From the NCBI GenBank assembly GCA_963588905.1, contig CAVAJF010000014.1, positions 1 through 43,424 of the forward strand: a stretch of 43,424 bases of DNA, given 5' to 3'. Shown in pieces: positions 7,822-15,127 of this stretch. Positions within the stretch are counted from its first letter, which is position 1. Every line of letters begins with the position of its first letter. Under the pieces are notes generated by a model. The model was not told the DNA's origin. It saw only the letters and a program-made list of their open reading frames with translations, and searched no databases. Both the position numbers and the translations under genes were made by a program. Source of the DNA: Butyricicoccus_A sp963588905. GTDB taxonomy: Bacteria; Bacillota; Clostridia; Oscillospirales; Butyricicoccaceae.

Positions 7822-8085
7822 TTATCTATTCTCTTCCATTGGAAACGTCGCATTGAGCAAATCTCCCGCCCGAACATGCAGAGCGTCTGCAATGTTATAC
7901 AAGATTTCCAGTGAAAACGGGCGAACAATGTTCGGCGCTTCAATGGAACTCAAATGAGAACGGCTCATCCCTGCCTTTTCCGCCAGCTGTTCCTGCGACA
8001 TTCCTCGCATCTTTCGGAGTGCCGCAATCGTCAAGCCAAGTTCAATAAACCGATCTCGATTACGAAATGCAATGTCTTTGCTCAC
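7822..8085 (-). CDS. XRE-family DNA-binding regulator
   Basis: 87 residues with a standard Cro/C1 helix-turn-helix (LTIAALRKMRGMSQEQLAEKAGMSRSHLSSIE, residues 17-49), then a short helical C-terminus. The start is GTG at 8085, 9 bases after GGAG. It is divergent from the unknown gene at 8222, whose strong promoter lies in the shared 136-base gap; repression of that gene and of itself is the simplest reading, unproven. Confidence 0.88.
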   Translation of the reverse strand: MSKDIAFRNRDRFIELGLTIAALRKMRGMSQEQLAEKAGMSRSHLSSIEAPNIVRPFSLEILYNIADALHVRAGDLLNATFPMEENR

Positions 8086-8164
8086 GATAAGTCACTCCTC
8101 TAGGTTATGATGCTATTTATTATAGAGGATATTTTTATTTCTTTCCGTCTTATCTATAGAGCTA

Positions 8165-8193
8165 TTGACTGAAATTTTGAGCAATGATATACT
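8165..8193 (+). promoter_or_regulatory. Promoter of the 8222-8833 gene
   Basis: TTGACT (8165-8170), 17-bp spacer, TATACT (8188-8193), 28 bases before the start codon. Confidence 0.85.
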
Positions 8194-8221
8194 ATTCTAA
8201 ACATCACCATGGAGGATATAT

Positions 8222-8833
8222 ATGATGAATATTCAAAATGAATTGTCCTTATTATTTAACTCTCTTTTTTCAGACGAACTATTACAAACGCTGCTGCAAA
8301 TCTATCAGCAGGATATGATCCAACAAGGCTGCGAAATATACGAACGTGACTATCAAATCAGCATCAAATCGTTAAGCACCATACTATCTGATGCGCAAAC
8401 AAAAACCTTGCAAGCAATAGAACAAAAATATGAGCAAAAAATGCGCCAATTTTTCATTTTAAGTTTTCAAAAGGGTACCTGTAGTTATTTTCAAGCGTGT
8501 TTTTCTCCTGCTGAGCCTCTCGATATACATCCTGAATATGCTTTTCAGATGCATGATATGATTCTGCACCAAGAAACAGTTCAAATGATTTCTCAAAAAA
8601 TTCAGGATTTAACACAACAGCTAAACAATGAAATTCATACCATACAACGAGAACATCTTTCCTCTATCTGTGTTGCTTGGGAAGAACGATGTTATGGTGT
8701 TTTCCGATATGCTTTTTACCTTGGCGTCTGCTTTGCATCCTCTCTTTTTTCGCAAACTACAACAAATATAGATGCAGTCAATCATATGGCGGTCTATGTA
8801 GCAAAAGTAAAACAACGTTTCGGAATTGTATAG
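8222..8833 (+). CDS. Hypothetical protein, divergent from XRE regulator
   Basis: 203 residues, not recognised. It is mainly helical and Gln-rich (repeated LQIYQQDMIQQ, QKYEQKMRQFF, IQDLTQQLNNE), likely partly coiled coil, ending in a more hydrophobic helix (YGVFRYAFYLGVCFASSLFS) that could pack or sit at a membrane. ATG at 8222 follows GGAGG by 6 bases; a second ATG is adjacent. Base composition is more AT-rich than the surrounding housekeeping genes, which with the XRE neighbour hints at acquired DNA. Confidence 0.75.
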   Translation: MMNIQNELSLLFNSLFSDELLQTLLQIYQQDMIQQGCEIYERDYQISIKSLSTILSDAQTKTLQAIEQKYEQKMRQFFILSFQKGTCSYFQACFSPAEPLDIHPEYAFQMHDMILHQETVQMISQKIQDLTQQLNNEIHTIQREHLSSICVAWEERCYGVFRYAFYLGVCFASSLFSQTTTNIDAVNHMAVYVAKVKQRFGIV

Positions 8834-8880
8834 AGATAAAATATTGTAATCTCTGCCTGTTTTACTCACCTATTCAAGCG

Positions 8881-8913
8881 CAAAAAATCGCCGCGGCACA
8901 AACCGCGGCGATT
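8881..8913 (-). terminator. Terminator of the P-type ATPase operon
   Basis: 11-bp perfect GC-rich stem (8886-8896 with 8903-8913), 6-base loop and six T on the minus strand; may also stop the convergent 8222-8833 transcript. Confidence 0.92.
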
Positions 8914-8930
8914 ATATTTCCATCTATTGC

Positions 8931-11009
8931 TTACTCAGAGAGCAAGTTTGTCATGCTGTCCAAGCTGATGCCCAGAGTGGACAGATTGTGCAGCATAGCA
9001 GAGGTTGCCGGCTGGAGCACACCTGCAACGCCGAGCAGAATCAAGCCGAGATTAAAGCCAATGATAAAGCGATAATTGCGGTTGATGCGCTGCATCAGCG
9101 CGTCACTGATCTTCTTCAGCGTAACCAGCGTATACAGATCATCGGCAGAAATCGTAATATCTGCGATTTCACGTGCAATGGCTGCGCCATCACTGATGGC
9201 AATGCCTGCGTCTGCTTCGGACAGTGCCGGAGAATCGTTGACGCCGTCACCGACCATGATGACCTTACGGCCTGCCTCATGCTCTGCCTTGACAAATTCT
9301 GCCTTGTTTTCCGGCAGAACTTCTGCATAATACTTGTCAATGCCCAGCTTTGCTGCAACAGCACTTGCTGTCTTGCTGTTGTCGCCGGTCATCATGACAA
9401 CGTTCTGAATGCCCAGTGCATGGAGCTGGTCAATGACGTCTGCTGCCTCTTCACGCAGCGGATCCTCTACACAGATCACCGCAGCCAGCTCACCGGAAAT
9501 TGCCAGATACAGCGGAGAATATTCCTCCGGAATGGTCTCAAACAGCGCCTTATCCTCGTCGCGCAGTGTGCACTTCTCATCCTCAAAGATGAAGTGATAG
9601 CTGCCGATAAGTACGCGCTGACCTTCTACCATACTGGAAATGCCGTGTGCTACGACATATTCAATCTCGGAATGGCATTCCTCGTGCTTCAAATCGCGCT
9701 TGGCAGCTTCCTGTACGACAGCCTTCGCCATCGAATGCGGATAATGCTCTTCCAAGCAAGCAGCCAGACGCAGCATTTCATTTTCATTGTTTCCACCGAA
9801 CGGAATAATCTTTGCAACCTTCGGGGATGCATGGGTCAGTGTACCAGTCTTATCCAGAACAATAGTATCTGCCTCGGAAACAGCCTCCAAGAAGCGGCCG
9901 CCCTTGACAGAGATATGATGGGTGCTGCTCTCACGCATGGCAGACAGTACCGAAATCGGCATCGCCAGCTTGAGTGCACAGGAGAAGTCAACCATCAGAA
10001 CAGACAGGGCACGAGTTGCATTGCCCGTCAGCAGATATACCAGCGCGGTGCCGCCCAAGCTGTACGGAACCAGCTTATCTGCCAGATGAGAAGCCTTGTC
10101 CTCGGACATGGACTTGAGCTTTTCAGACTCTTCGATCATCTTGACAATGCGGTCATAGCGTCCGCTGCCGGAATTCTTATCGACACAAATCACGCAAGTG
10201 CCTTCCTCGACAACCGTACCGGCGTAAACATAGGTGCCTGCTTCCTTGCGTACCGGCAGAGATTCACCGGTAATCGATGCCTGATTGACAGTCATTTCAC
10301 CGGAAACAACCTTGCCGTCCAGCGGAATCATATTGCTGGTGCGAACGACGATCTCATCGCCAACCTGTACTTCGTTGACCGATGTCAGCACTTCCTGACC
10401 ATCGACCAAGCACCATACCTTATCGACATTCAGCGACATGGTGCGTGCCAAATCATCCACAGATTTCTTGTGTGTCCATTCCTCCAGCGTCTCACCGATG
10501 CCGAGCAGGAACATGACAGACGAAGCGGTATCAAAGTCACCGCGCAGCATAGATACGGTAATTGCCGTGGCATCCAATACGGCTACCTCCAGCTTGCCCT
10601 TTGCCAAAGACGAAATACCATGACGGATATATTTTACCGACTTGACCAAAGCAATCGCCGCACGCATCGGTGCAGGAACAACCGTCTTGCATACAAGGCG
10701 GCGCAAAACCGATGCCGCAATCTTATCCTCATATTCGCGGCTCAAAGCACGGCCGGTATGATCCGGCACGACATCCAAAGCCTTTGCTTCGGCATAGGAG
10801 AACGCTGCCAGTGCTGCAATCACTTCGGAACGCGCACAGGTATACCGAATGACAATATCACAGGTGCGGTCAAAAACCTGAACGTCCTTGACACCGTCCT
10901 GATTTCTAAAATAATACTCTAACAAATCCGCCTGTTCCAGCGTCATGTGCTTCTGCTGCACACGCACACGGATTCTTCCGGCAGATTCATGCAGAATTTT
11001 ACCCTTCAT
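8931..11009 (-). CDS. P1B-like heavy-metal P-type ATPase lacking the CPx motif
   Basis: 692 residues. The N-terminus resembles an HMA_2-type domain without the CxxC metal site. Core ATPase motifs are intact: TGES (actuator, ~247), DKTGT (phosphorylated Asp, ~386), an HP-like PHSMA, TGDN and GDGVNDSPALSEAD. In the membrane helix where P1B pumps carry CPC/CPH/SPC, this protein has SCALKLAMP (~343-351). ATG at 11009 is used because GAGGAGG precedes it. It probably exports a divalent metal; which one cannot be read from the sequence. Follows the DUF6110 gene in one operon. Confidence 0.88.
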   Translation of the reverse strand: MKGKILHESAGRIRVRVQQKHMTLEQADLLEYYFRNQDGVKDVQVFDRTCDIVIRYTCARSEVIAALAAFSYAEAKALDVVPDHTGRALSREYEDKIAASVLRRLVCKTVVPAPMRAAIALVKSVKYIRHGISSLAKGKLEVAVLDATAITVSMLRGDFDTASSVMFLLGIGETLEEWTHKKSVDDLARTMSLNVDKVWCLVDGQEVLTSVNEVQVGDEIVVRTSNMIPLDGKVVSGEMTVNQASITGESLPVRKEAGTYVYAGTVVEEGTCVICVDKNSGSGRYDRIVKMIEESEKLKSMSEDKASHLADKLVPYSLGGTALVYLLTGNATRALSVLMVDFSCALKLAMPISVLSAMRESSTHHISVKGGRFLEAVSEADTIVLDKTGTLTHASPKVAKIIPFGGNNENEMLRLAACLEEHYPHSMAKAVVQEAAKRDLKHEECHSEIEYVVAHGISSMVEGQRVLIGSYHFIFEDEKCTLRDEDKALFETIPEEYSPLYLAISGELAAVICVEDPLREEAADVIDQLHALGIQNVVMMTGDNSKTASAVAAKLGIDKYYAEVLPENKAEFVKAEHEAGRKVIMVGDGVNDSPALSEADAGIAISDGAAIAREIADITISADDLYTLVTLKKISDALMQRINRNYRFIIGFNLGLILLGVAGVLQPATSAMLHNLSTLGISLDSMTNLLSE

Positions 11010-11040
11010 GTGAAAGGAAACCTCCTCTATGAACAGCAAC

Positions 11041-11064
11041 AGTGCCTGCACTCAGGCAGGCACT
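11041..11064 (-). promoter_or_regulatory. Intergenic hairpin between DUF6110 gene and ATPase gene
   Basis: Perfect 9-bp stem (11041-11049 with 11056-11064), 6-base loop, not followed by a T run. Probably an mRNA processing or stability element that sets the ratio of the two products rather than a full terminator. Confidence 0.6.
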
Positions 11065-11094
11065 GCACAAATTTTCCGTATGGTATGCGACAGC

Positions 11095-11421
11095 TTATGC
11101 CTCTTCAGCCGGAGCTTCTTCGGTCTTCTCTTCAGCCTTTGCATCCTCGATGTACTCGTCAGCAGCTTCGCGCTCCTCGTTGATGATCTTTGCATCGGTT
11201 ACGATGTCATCACAGTTTTCACGCACTTTGGTGACAGTCTTCATGACACAGCTCTGTGCACGCATAGCGGCAGCTGTGGTCTGAGTGTAAACCTTCTTGG
11301 CATCCTTGCTGCTCAGAATCTTAATGCCAGCCGTACCGAACAGCACGCCGCCGGTAAAAATGCCAACCTTGTTCCAGTTAATCTCGTTAAATGCTTCTGT
11401 AACCTTAGAAATGATTCCCAT
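11095..11421 (-). CDS. DUF6110 family protein
   Basis: 108 residues. A Gly-rich membrane segment (KVGIFTGGVLFGTAGIKIL, ~18-36) is followed by a charged helical region and an Ala/Glu tail (EEAPAEEA). Proteins of this family sit beside P1B-type ATPases in many Firmicutes, as here. One Cys (QSCVMK) and a second (ENCDD) are present. ATG at 11421 after GGAGG. A role as a partner or metal-handling accessory of the ATPase is inferred from position only. Confidence 0.8.
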   Translation of the reverse strand: MGIISKVTEAFNEINWNKVGIFTGGVLFGTAGIKILSSKDAKKVYTQTTAAAMRAQSCVMKTVTKVRENCDDIVTDAKIINEEREAADEYIEDAKAEEKTEEAPAEEA

Positions 11422-11443
11422 GATAATAACCTCCTATAAAAAT

Positions 11444-11524
11444 TCAGGCCTTTTCAATACCTGAAAGCACTGTAATAATAAAGCAAACGACGGTCAAACC
11501 TGCAAAAAACTTATGAATTTTCAT
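11444..11524 (-). CDS. 26-residue membrane peptide, first in the ATPase operon
   Basis: MKIHKFFAGLTVVCFIITVLSG followed by IEKA: a basic start and one hydrophobic helix. The ATG at 11524 follows GAGGTGAT (11531-11538) at good spacing, and an extended -10 promoter lies 30 bases upstream, which supports real translation despite the size. It may insert beside the ATPase or DUF6110 protein like other small transporter partners, or act as a leader peptide. Confidence 0.6.
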   Translation of the reverse strand: MKIHKFFAGLTVVCFIITVLSGIEKA

Positions 11525-11553
11525 GTATGTATCACCTCATTTACTATGGCTTT

Positions 11554-11562
11554 ATTATAGCA
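11554..11562 (-). promoter_or_regulatory. Extended -10 promoter of the peptide-DUF6110-ATPase operon
   Basis: TGC followed by TATAAT on the minus strand; the -35 region is poor. The 540 bases from 11563 to 12106 contain no supportable gene: AT-rich, overlapping short frames without SD on both strands, plus the terminator at 12064-12094. Confidence 0.65.
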
Positions 11563-12063
11563 GGAGTTTTTTATATCTGCCACTCTTTTCGGCTTTTTTT
11601 TGAATTTTTTTTACAAATGGATAGGAAAAAAATTTGCCGAATTTTTACACGAAAGAATTATATGATGCTAATAACCGACAACATCGGCTAATTTTCTCCA
11701 GATTTTCAGTTGCAAATATACAACTTTTTTCTCATATAAACGCTCAAAAATTCGTCATCTGCAACCAAAATGCAACATTTTCTCACTATACTCCGCAAAG
11801 ATGCTTGAATATATACAACAGTTTCCGCAAATTTGATGAATAATTTCATCTCGCTTCCTGCATTTTCTAAATTTACACAAGGAATATTTTCCCGCTGTTT
11901 TCTCCTATTCAACAGCTCAAATTGCCCATATTGCCGGACAATTGCCGCATTTTTCGCTTTTTTTCTTTGCACCCGGTTAACCGGATGCATCTCTCACTCC
12001 GCCGGAAGGCATAGCCCGTTCGGACGTGAATGCTCCAATCGGACAATTTCGCGTCGATTTCTG

Positions 12064-12094
12064 CAAAAAAGACCCGCAGATTTCTCCGCAGGTC
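12064..12094 (-). terminator. Terminator of the JAMM operon
   Basis: 8-bp stem with two G-T pairs (12071-12078 with 12087-12094), followed by six T on the minus strand. Confidence 0.8.
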
Positions 12095-12106
12095 TCCGAT
12101 ATATGT

Positions 12107-12286
12107 TCATCCCTTGTAGTGAAAACATCCATTGCGGTCGCTCGGTCTGTTGTAACCGCCATACGGACCATCACAATGCACCCGTCCATAGTCGTCTTTA
12201 TCGCGCCAGTTTGCATAAATGCAGTCGCTGCAATTGCCTCGAAAACATCCCTTTGGAATCATAATTTTCTTCGGACATTCTTTCAT
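12107..12286 (-). CDS. 59-residue Cys-rich miniprotein in the JAMM operon
   Basis: Six cysteines (C4, C14, C19, C22, C38, C54) in a layout CFRGNCSDCIY, YGRVHCDGPYGGY, NGCFHYK that looks like a small zinc-binding knuckle. ATG at 12286 follows AAGGAGG; the stop is 13 bases before the operon terminator. It is 21 bases after the JAMM protease gene and must share its transcript. Not recognised; candidate substrate, regulator or metal-binding partner of the protease. Confidence 0.72.
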   Translation of the reverse strand: MKECPKKIMIPKGCFRGNCSDCIYANWRDKDDYGRVHCDGPYGGYNRPSDRNGCFHYKG

Positions 12287-12307
12287 TTTGAACAGCCTCC
12301 TTGTCGT

Positions 12308-12748
12308 TTATATGGTAACGAGAGAAATCTCGTCACATGCAATACTAATCTGTTCCTGCTTTCGTGTCGCTATGTAAGAAACAATCTGCTTTTCAGGAAG
12401 CAGGATAACCGGAAAGTATAGCTGTGTGATTTCTTCCGGCATCGCCCGCATAATAACTTGAATATACGATTGATCGGACAACGAAAGCGTTTTGGATGCT
12501 CCAAAATGTGTGTGGAACATGCCGTAAAATTCAATTCCTTGTTCGCTCCATCGTGCAATGCAAGCATTCAATGCATCTACATCCGGTCGGTATTCACAAT
12601 AGCTTTCCGGCTCTAATCCCTTGTCCAAATAGAACTGTGTGATAACCCCATCCGTTCCACCTAAAATTCCACCAAATTCGTACTTGGTTTTAGGAAAAGC
12701 AGAAAAGAGCGGTTGTATCATAGATTGCTGCAGTCTCATCTTAGTCAA
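12308..12748 (-). CDS. JAMM (JAB/MPN+) metalloprotease-like protein
   Basis: 146 residues with a complete JAMM zinc site: Glu24 in EFGGILGG, then H79-T-H81, seven residues, S89-L-S-D92. This is the active-site pattern of prokaryotic JAB isopeptidases and relatives, which cleave after ubiquitin-like or other C-termini. No E1, E2 or ubiquitin-like gene is nearby. The start appears to be TTG at 12748, overlapping the stop of the upstream gene (translational coupling); ATG at 12739 is an alternative. The two flanking Cys-rich genes suggest a small dedicated system. Confidence 0.8.
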   Translation of the reverse strand: MTKMRLQQSMIQPLFSAFPKTKYEFGGILGGTDGVITQFYLDKGLEPESYCEYRPDVDALNACIARWSEQGIEFYGMFHTHFGASKTLSLSDQSYIQVIMRAMPEEITQLYFPVILLPEKQIVSYIATRKQEQISIACDEISLVTI

Positions 12749-12957
12749 GCCATGCGCAGTATAAACTTTACGACTGCACGCATGAGATAATATATGCCAA
12801 AAATAACCCCCAGCACATATCCCACAACGGCTTTGAGAATCTTATACTGAATGCCCTTCCGCTCCAAAATGGCGAACTGCTTCGCATTCACATAATTCCA
12901 TCCCACATATACTGCCCATACGAAATAGGCAACCAAAAGTGCACCAATAACTGCCAT
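12745..12957 (-). CDS. Small membrane protein of the JAMM operon
   Basis: 70 residues with a hydrophobic helix at the N-terminus (VIGALLVAYFVWAVYVGW) and a second one (AVVGYVLGVIFGIYYLM) separated by a charged loop (NAKQFAILERKGIQYK). GGGGAG precedes the ATG at 12957 and lies in the tail of the upstream gene; its stop overlaps the next start. Not recognised. Confidence 0.7.
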   Translation of the reverse strand: MAVIGALLVAYFVWAVYVGWNYVNAKQFAILERKGIQYKILKAVVGYVLGVIFGIYYLMRAVVKFILRMA

Positions 12958-12960
12958 GTT

Positions 12961-13347
12961 TTACTCCCCGTCTCCATTGTTTTGTTTTTGGCTGATACGT
13001 CCACTTATTTGCTGCTGTACTTTAGCCTCCAACTTTGCAAACATACAATCTTCTTCTGTCGTTGGAAACTTTACTTTAAGGTACTCTGGTATACCCTTAC
13101 ATCGATTAAACTTCGCATCATATAAAGAACAGCCTTTGCAGTTAAACGGAAAATATTTTTTCGGATGTATTTTCTCTCGTATTATGCCCACAAGAAGTAC
13201 AAGCAGCATAAACGCTCCTTTTATCAAAGCAATAGCTGCAAAAATAATGAAAGCAATGATTCCAACAGCGACAATCCCTGGTAAAGCTACTTCAACTAAA
13301 AAATGAAGCGGCAACTCGATAAACAAGAATTTCAAGAAAGCTTCCAA
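12961..13347 (-). CDS. Membrane protein with C-terminal four-Cys domain, first gene of the JAMM operon
   Basis: 128 residues. Residues ~12-55 form one or two membrane helices (VALPGIVAVGIIAFIIFAAIA, AFMLLVLLVGII). The cytoplasmic part has C70-K-G-C73, C83 and C101 (NCKGCSLYDAKFNRCKG, EEDCMF), a spacing similar to the 59-residue miniprotein at the end of the operon. The start is TTG at 13347 after AGGGGG. Function unknown; the shared Cys layout at both ends of the operon is notable. Confidence 0.72.
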   Translation of the reverse strand: MEAFLKFLFIELPLHFLVEVALPGIVAVGIIAFIIFAAIALIKGAFMLLVLLVGIIREKIHPKKYFPFNCKGCSLYDAKFNRCKGIPEYLKVKFPTTEEDCMFAKLEAKVQQQISGRISQKQNNGDGE

Positions 13348-13371
13348 TTGCTATTCCCCCTTTGTTTTTCC

Positions 13372-13400
13372 ATCATAGCACGTCACCCGCTTTATGTCAA
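13372..13400 (-). promoter_or_regulatory. Promoter of the JAMM operon
   Basis: TTGACA (13395-13400), 17-bp spacer, TATGAT (13372-13377) on the minus strand, in the gap shared with the divergent XRE gene. Confidence 0.88.
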
Positions 13401-13481
13401 CTATTTTAATACTAAAATCAACCATATTCGTTTTTTAATTTCGTATGATGACGTAAACTACAAGTGGAATGAGGTGTTAAT

Positions 13482-13805
13482 ATAGTAGAATTTGGAAAGC
13501 AGCTCAAACAGCTGCGGCGGCAAGCGCGGCTGACCCAAACGCAGCTGGCGGCACAATTGGGCGTGAGCAAATCCGTTGTTTCCTATTATGAGTTGCAAGA
13601 GAGATACCCTTCTCCGGAAATCCTTATGAAAATCGCTTCGATTTTTCATGTAAGCACGGATTATTTGCTCGGAATTGAAAAAACGTCCGGTATTGATACA
13701 ACCGGACTGACTTCAGACGATATACAATTGGTACACGCTCTGATAGAGACCCTGCGAAAGAAGAATGCGGAACTGCTAAAAAATAGAACGGAAGAAAGAG
13801 GTTAA
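13482..13805 (+). CDS. XRE-family regulator with a non-standard start codon
   Basis: 107 residues if read from ATA at 13482. The frame encodes a full Cro/C1 helix-turn-helix (VEFGKQLKQLRRQARLTQTQLAAQLG, then VSKSVVSYYE) and a C-terminal helix. SD GAGGTG (13471-13476) stands 5 bases before ATA; no ATG, GTG or TTG is in frame until TTG at 13557, which would delete half of the DNA-binding fold, and a stop lies upstream. Either ATA initiates, or a start-codon mutation has weakened or killed the gene. Divergent from the JAMM operon, the likely target. Confidence 0.7.
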   Translation: MVEFGKQLKQLRRQARLTQTQLAAQLGVSKSVVSYYELQERYPSPEILMKIASIFHVSTDYLLGIEKTSGIDTTGLTSDDIQLVHALIETLRKKNAELLKNRTEERG

Positions 13806-13820
13806 GGAAAAGACGAGACA

Positions 13821-13854
13821 AAAAAAATCCCCGCGGAAATTCCGCGGGGATTTG
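13821..13854. terminator. Terminator of rplJL (bidirectional)
   Basis: Long perfect palindrome centred near 13839 with a GC-rich stem (CCCCGCGG) and seven T on the minus strand; also fits the end of the XRE gene on the plus strand. Confidence 0.93.
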
Positions 13855-13881
13855 CTTTGCGTTGAGATGTAAAGTAAAAAC

Positions 13882-14250
13882 TTACTTCAGCTCTACAGAA
13901 GCGCCAGCCTCTTCCAGCTGCTTCTTGATCTCTTCTGCGTCTTCCTTAGAAGCGCCTTCCTTCAGGGTAGACGGCAGCTCGTCAACCTTAGCCTTAGCTT
14001 CCTTCAGGCCCAGGCCGGTAACGGCACGTACAACCTTGATTACGTTGATCTTCTTGTCGCCAGCAGCGGTCAGAACAACGTCGAACTCAGTCTTCTCAGC
14101 AGCAGCAGCCTCGCCAGCGCCTGCAGCAGCACCTGCTACAGCAACCGGAGTAGCGGATACGCCGAACTCTTCTTCCAGAGCCTTAACCAGCTCAGCCAGT
14201 TCCAGAACCTTCAGTTCCTTGACAGCATCAATAATTTCATTGACAGTCAT
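13882..14250 (-). CDS. rplL: 50S ribosomal protein L7/L12
   Basis: 122 residues. It has the N-terminal dimer domain (MTVNEIIDAVKELKVLELAELV), an Ala/Gly-rich hinge (VAVAGAAAGAGEAAAAEKTEF) and the factor-binding C-terminal domain (KINVIKVVRAVTGLGLKEAK). L7/L12 forms the ribosomal stalk that recruits translation GTPases. The ATG at 14250 is preferred over 14265 because GGAGG lies between them. Confidence 0.98.
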   Translation of the reverse strand: MTVNEIIDAVKELKVLELAELVKALEEEFGVSATPVAVAGAAAGAGEAAAAEKTEFDVVLTAAGDKKINVIKVVRAVTGLGLKEAKAKVDELPSTLKEGASKEDAEEIKKQLEEAGASVELK

Positions 14251-14323
14251 GGTAGTAACCTCCATAATTTCAAAAGTTAAATGTGTGGATGGGGAATTTC
14301 TTCCCTGTTTTTAGCAGCAAAGC

Positions 14324-14890
14324 TTATTCAGCTGCTGCTTCTTCTTCAGCCGGAGCCTCAGCAGCAACCAGAGTGGAAACCAGAGCTTCCTGATCTGCCT
14401 CGCCCTTCTCAGCAATTGCGTTAAGCGCAATAGCCAGCTGCATAATCGGGTAGTTGAAGCTGTAGAGGGTCTGTGCGATGAGCACTTCCTTGCTCGGCAG
14501 CTTAGCCAGCTCTTCGATCTTGGATACCGGTACAACAGCACCATCGAGGAAACCGGTCTTAATGTTGAAGTTCTCATGATCCTTAGCGAACTTAGCGAGG
14601 ATCTTTGCCGGAGCTACAACGTCTTCGGATGCAATTGCGATAGCAGTGGTGCCATGCAGATGCTCGAACATACCGTCGAAGCCAACTTCCTGAGCGGCAA
14701 ACTTCAGCATGGTGTTCTTGACAACAGCGTACTCAACGCCGTTCTCGCGCAGCTCCTTACGGAGAGCGGTATCGTCAGCTACGTTGATACCCTTATAATC
14801 AACAACAACACCAGCCGGGGAATTCTTGATCTTTTCAACCAGAGAAGCAACCTGTGCCTTCTTCTGTTCCAGAACCTTTGCGTTTGGCAT
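14324..14890 (-). CDS. rplJ: 50S ribosomal protein L10
   Basis: 188 residues with the L10 features VDYKGINVADDTALRKELRENG, VVKNTML and a C-terminal helix that holds L7/L12 dimers. It ends in an Ala/Glu tail. The start is ATG at 14890 after GGAGGTG. L10 and L7/L12 together repress their own operon by binding the leader at 14931-15055. Confidence 0.98.
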   Translation of the reverse strand: MPNAKVLEQKKAQVASLVEKIKNSPAGVVVDYKGINVADDTALRKELRENGVEYAVVKNTMLKFAAQEVGFDGMFEHLHGTTAIAIASEDVVAPAKILAKFAKDHENFNIKTGFLDGAVVPVSKIEELAKLPSKEVLIAQTLYSFNYPIMQLAIALNAIAEKGEADQEALVSTLVAAEAPAEEEAAAE

Positions 14891-14930
14891 AGTCTGTTTC
14901 ACCTCCATAAAAGTGATTGGGACATAGAAA

Positions 14931-15055
14931 ATGCCCTTCTGCTCAAAGACAGAAGGGCATGAAAAATCATTTGGAAAATTTCACAAATGCTTGCCTCGGC
15001 AGGATGGTAAAAACCGGTTACGATGGATTGTCCATCTCCTGCTGTCTTTGAACGA
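14931..15055 (-). promoter_or_regulatory. L10 leader (ribosomal protein autoregulatory RNA with terminator)
   Basis: Between the rplJ promoter and rplJ the minus-strand RNA forms a helix (GCAGGATGG-type arms, ~14998-15044) and then a terminator-like hairpin (14931-14941 with 14950-14960). The loop of the latter contains a 10-base word complementary to 15042-15051 at the leader 5' end. Layout matches known L10 leaders of Firmicutes that bind L10-L12. Confidence 0.85.
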
Positions 15056-15063
15056 GCTATTAT

Positions 15064-15092
15064 AGTATAACAGCCCGATTCATTCCTGTCAA
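15064..15092 (-). promoter_or_regulatory. Promoter of rplJ-rplL
   Basis: TTGACA (15087-15092), 17-bp spacer, TATACT (15064-15069) on the minus strand. Confidence 0.9.
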
Positions 15093-15105
15093 GGGCTTTT
15101 TTGAA

Positions 15106-15127
15106 AAAAGTTTAAAAATCTTAAACT
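15106..15127 (-). terminator. Weak terminator after rplA
   Basis: 8-bp A/T-rich stem (AAGTTTAA with TTAAACTT) starting at the rplA stop codon, followed by T-rich bases on the minus strand. Likely leaky, so some read-through into rplJL is expected. Confidence 0.5.

Noticed and set aside
9000..10922. Long plus-strand open frame opposite the P-type ATPase
   Set aside because: Shadow of the ATPase codons; no SD, Cys/His/Arg-rich nonsense translation.
11634..11990. Overlapping frames of 69 and 94 codons on opposite strands
   Set aside because: AT-rich, no SD before either start, low-complexity translations and no similarity to any protein I recognise.
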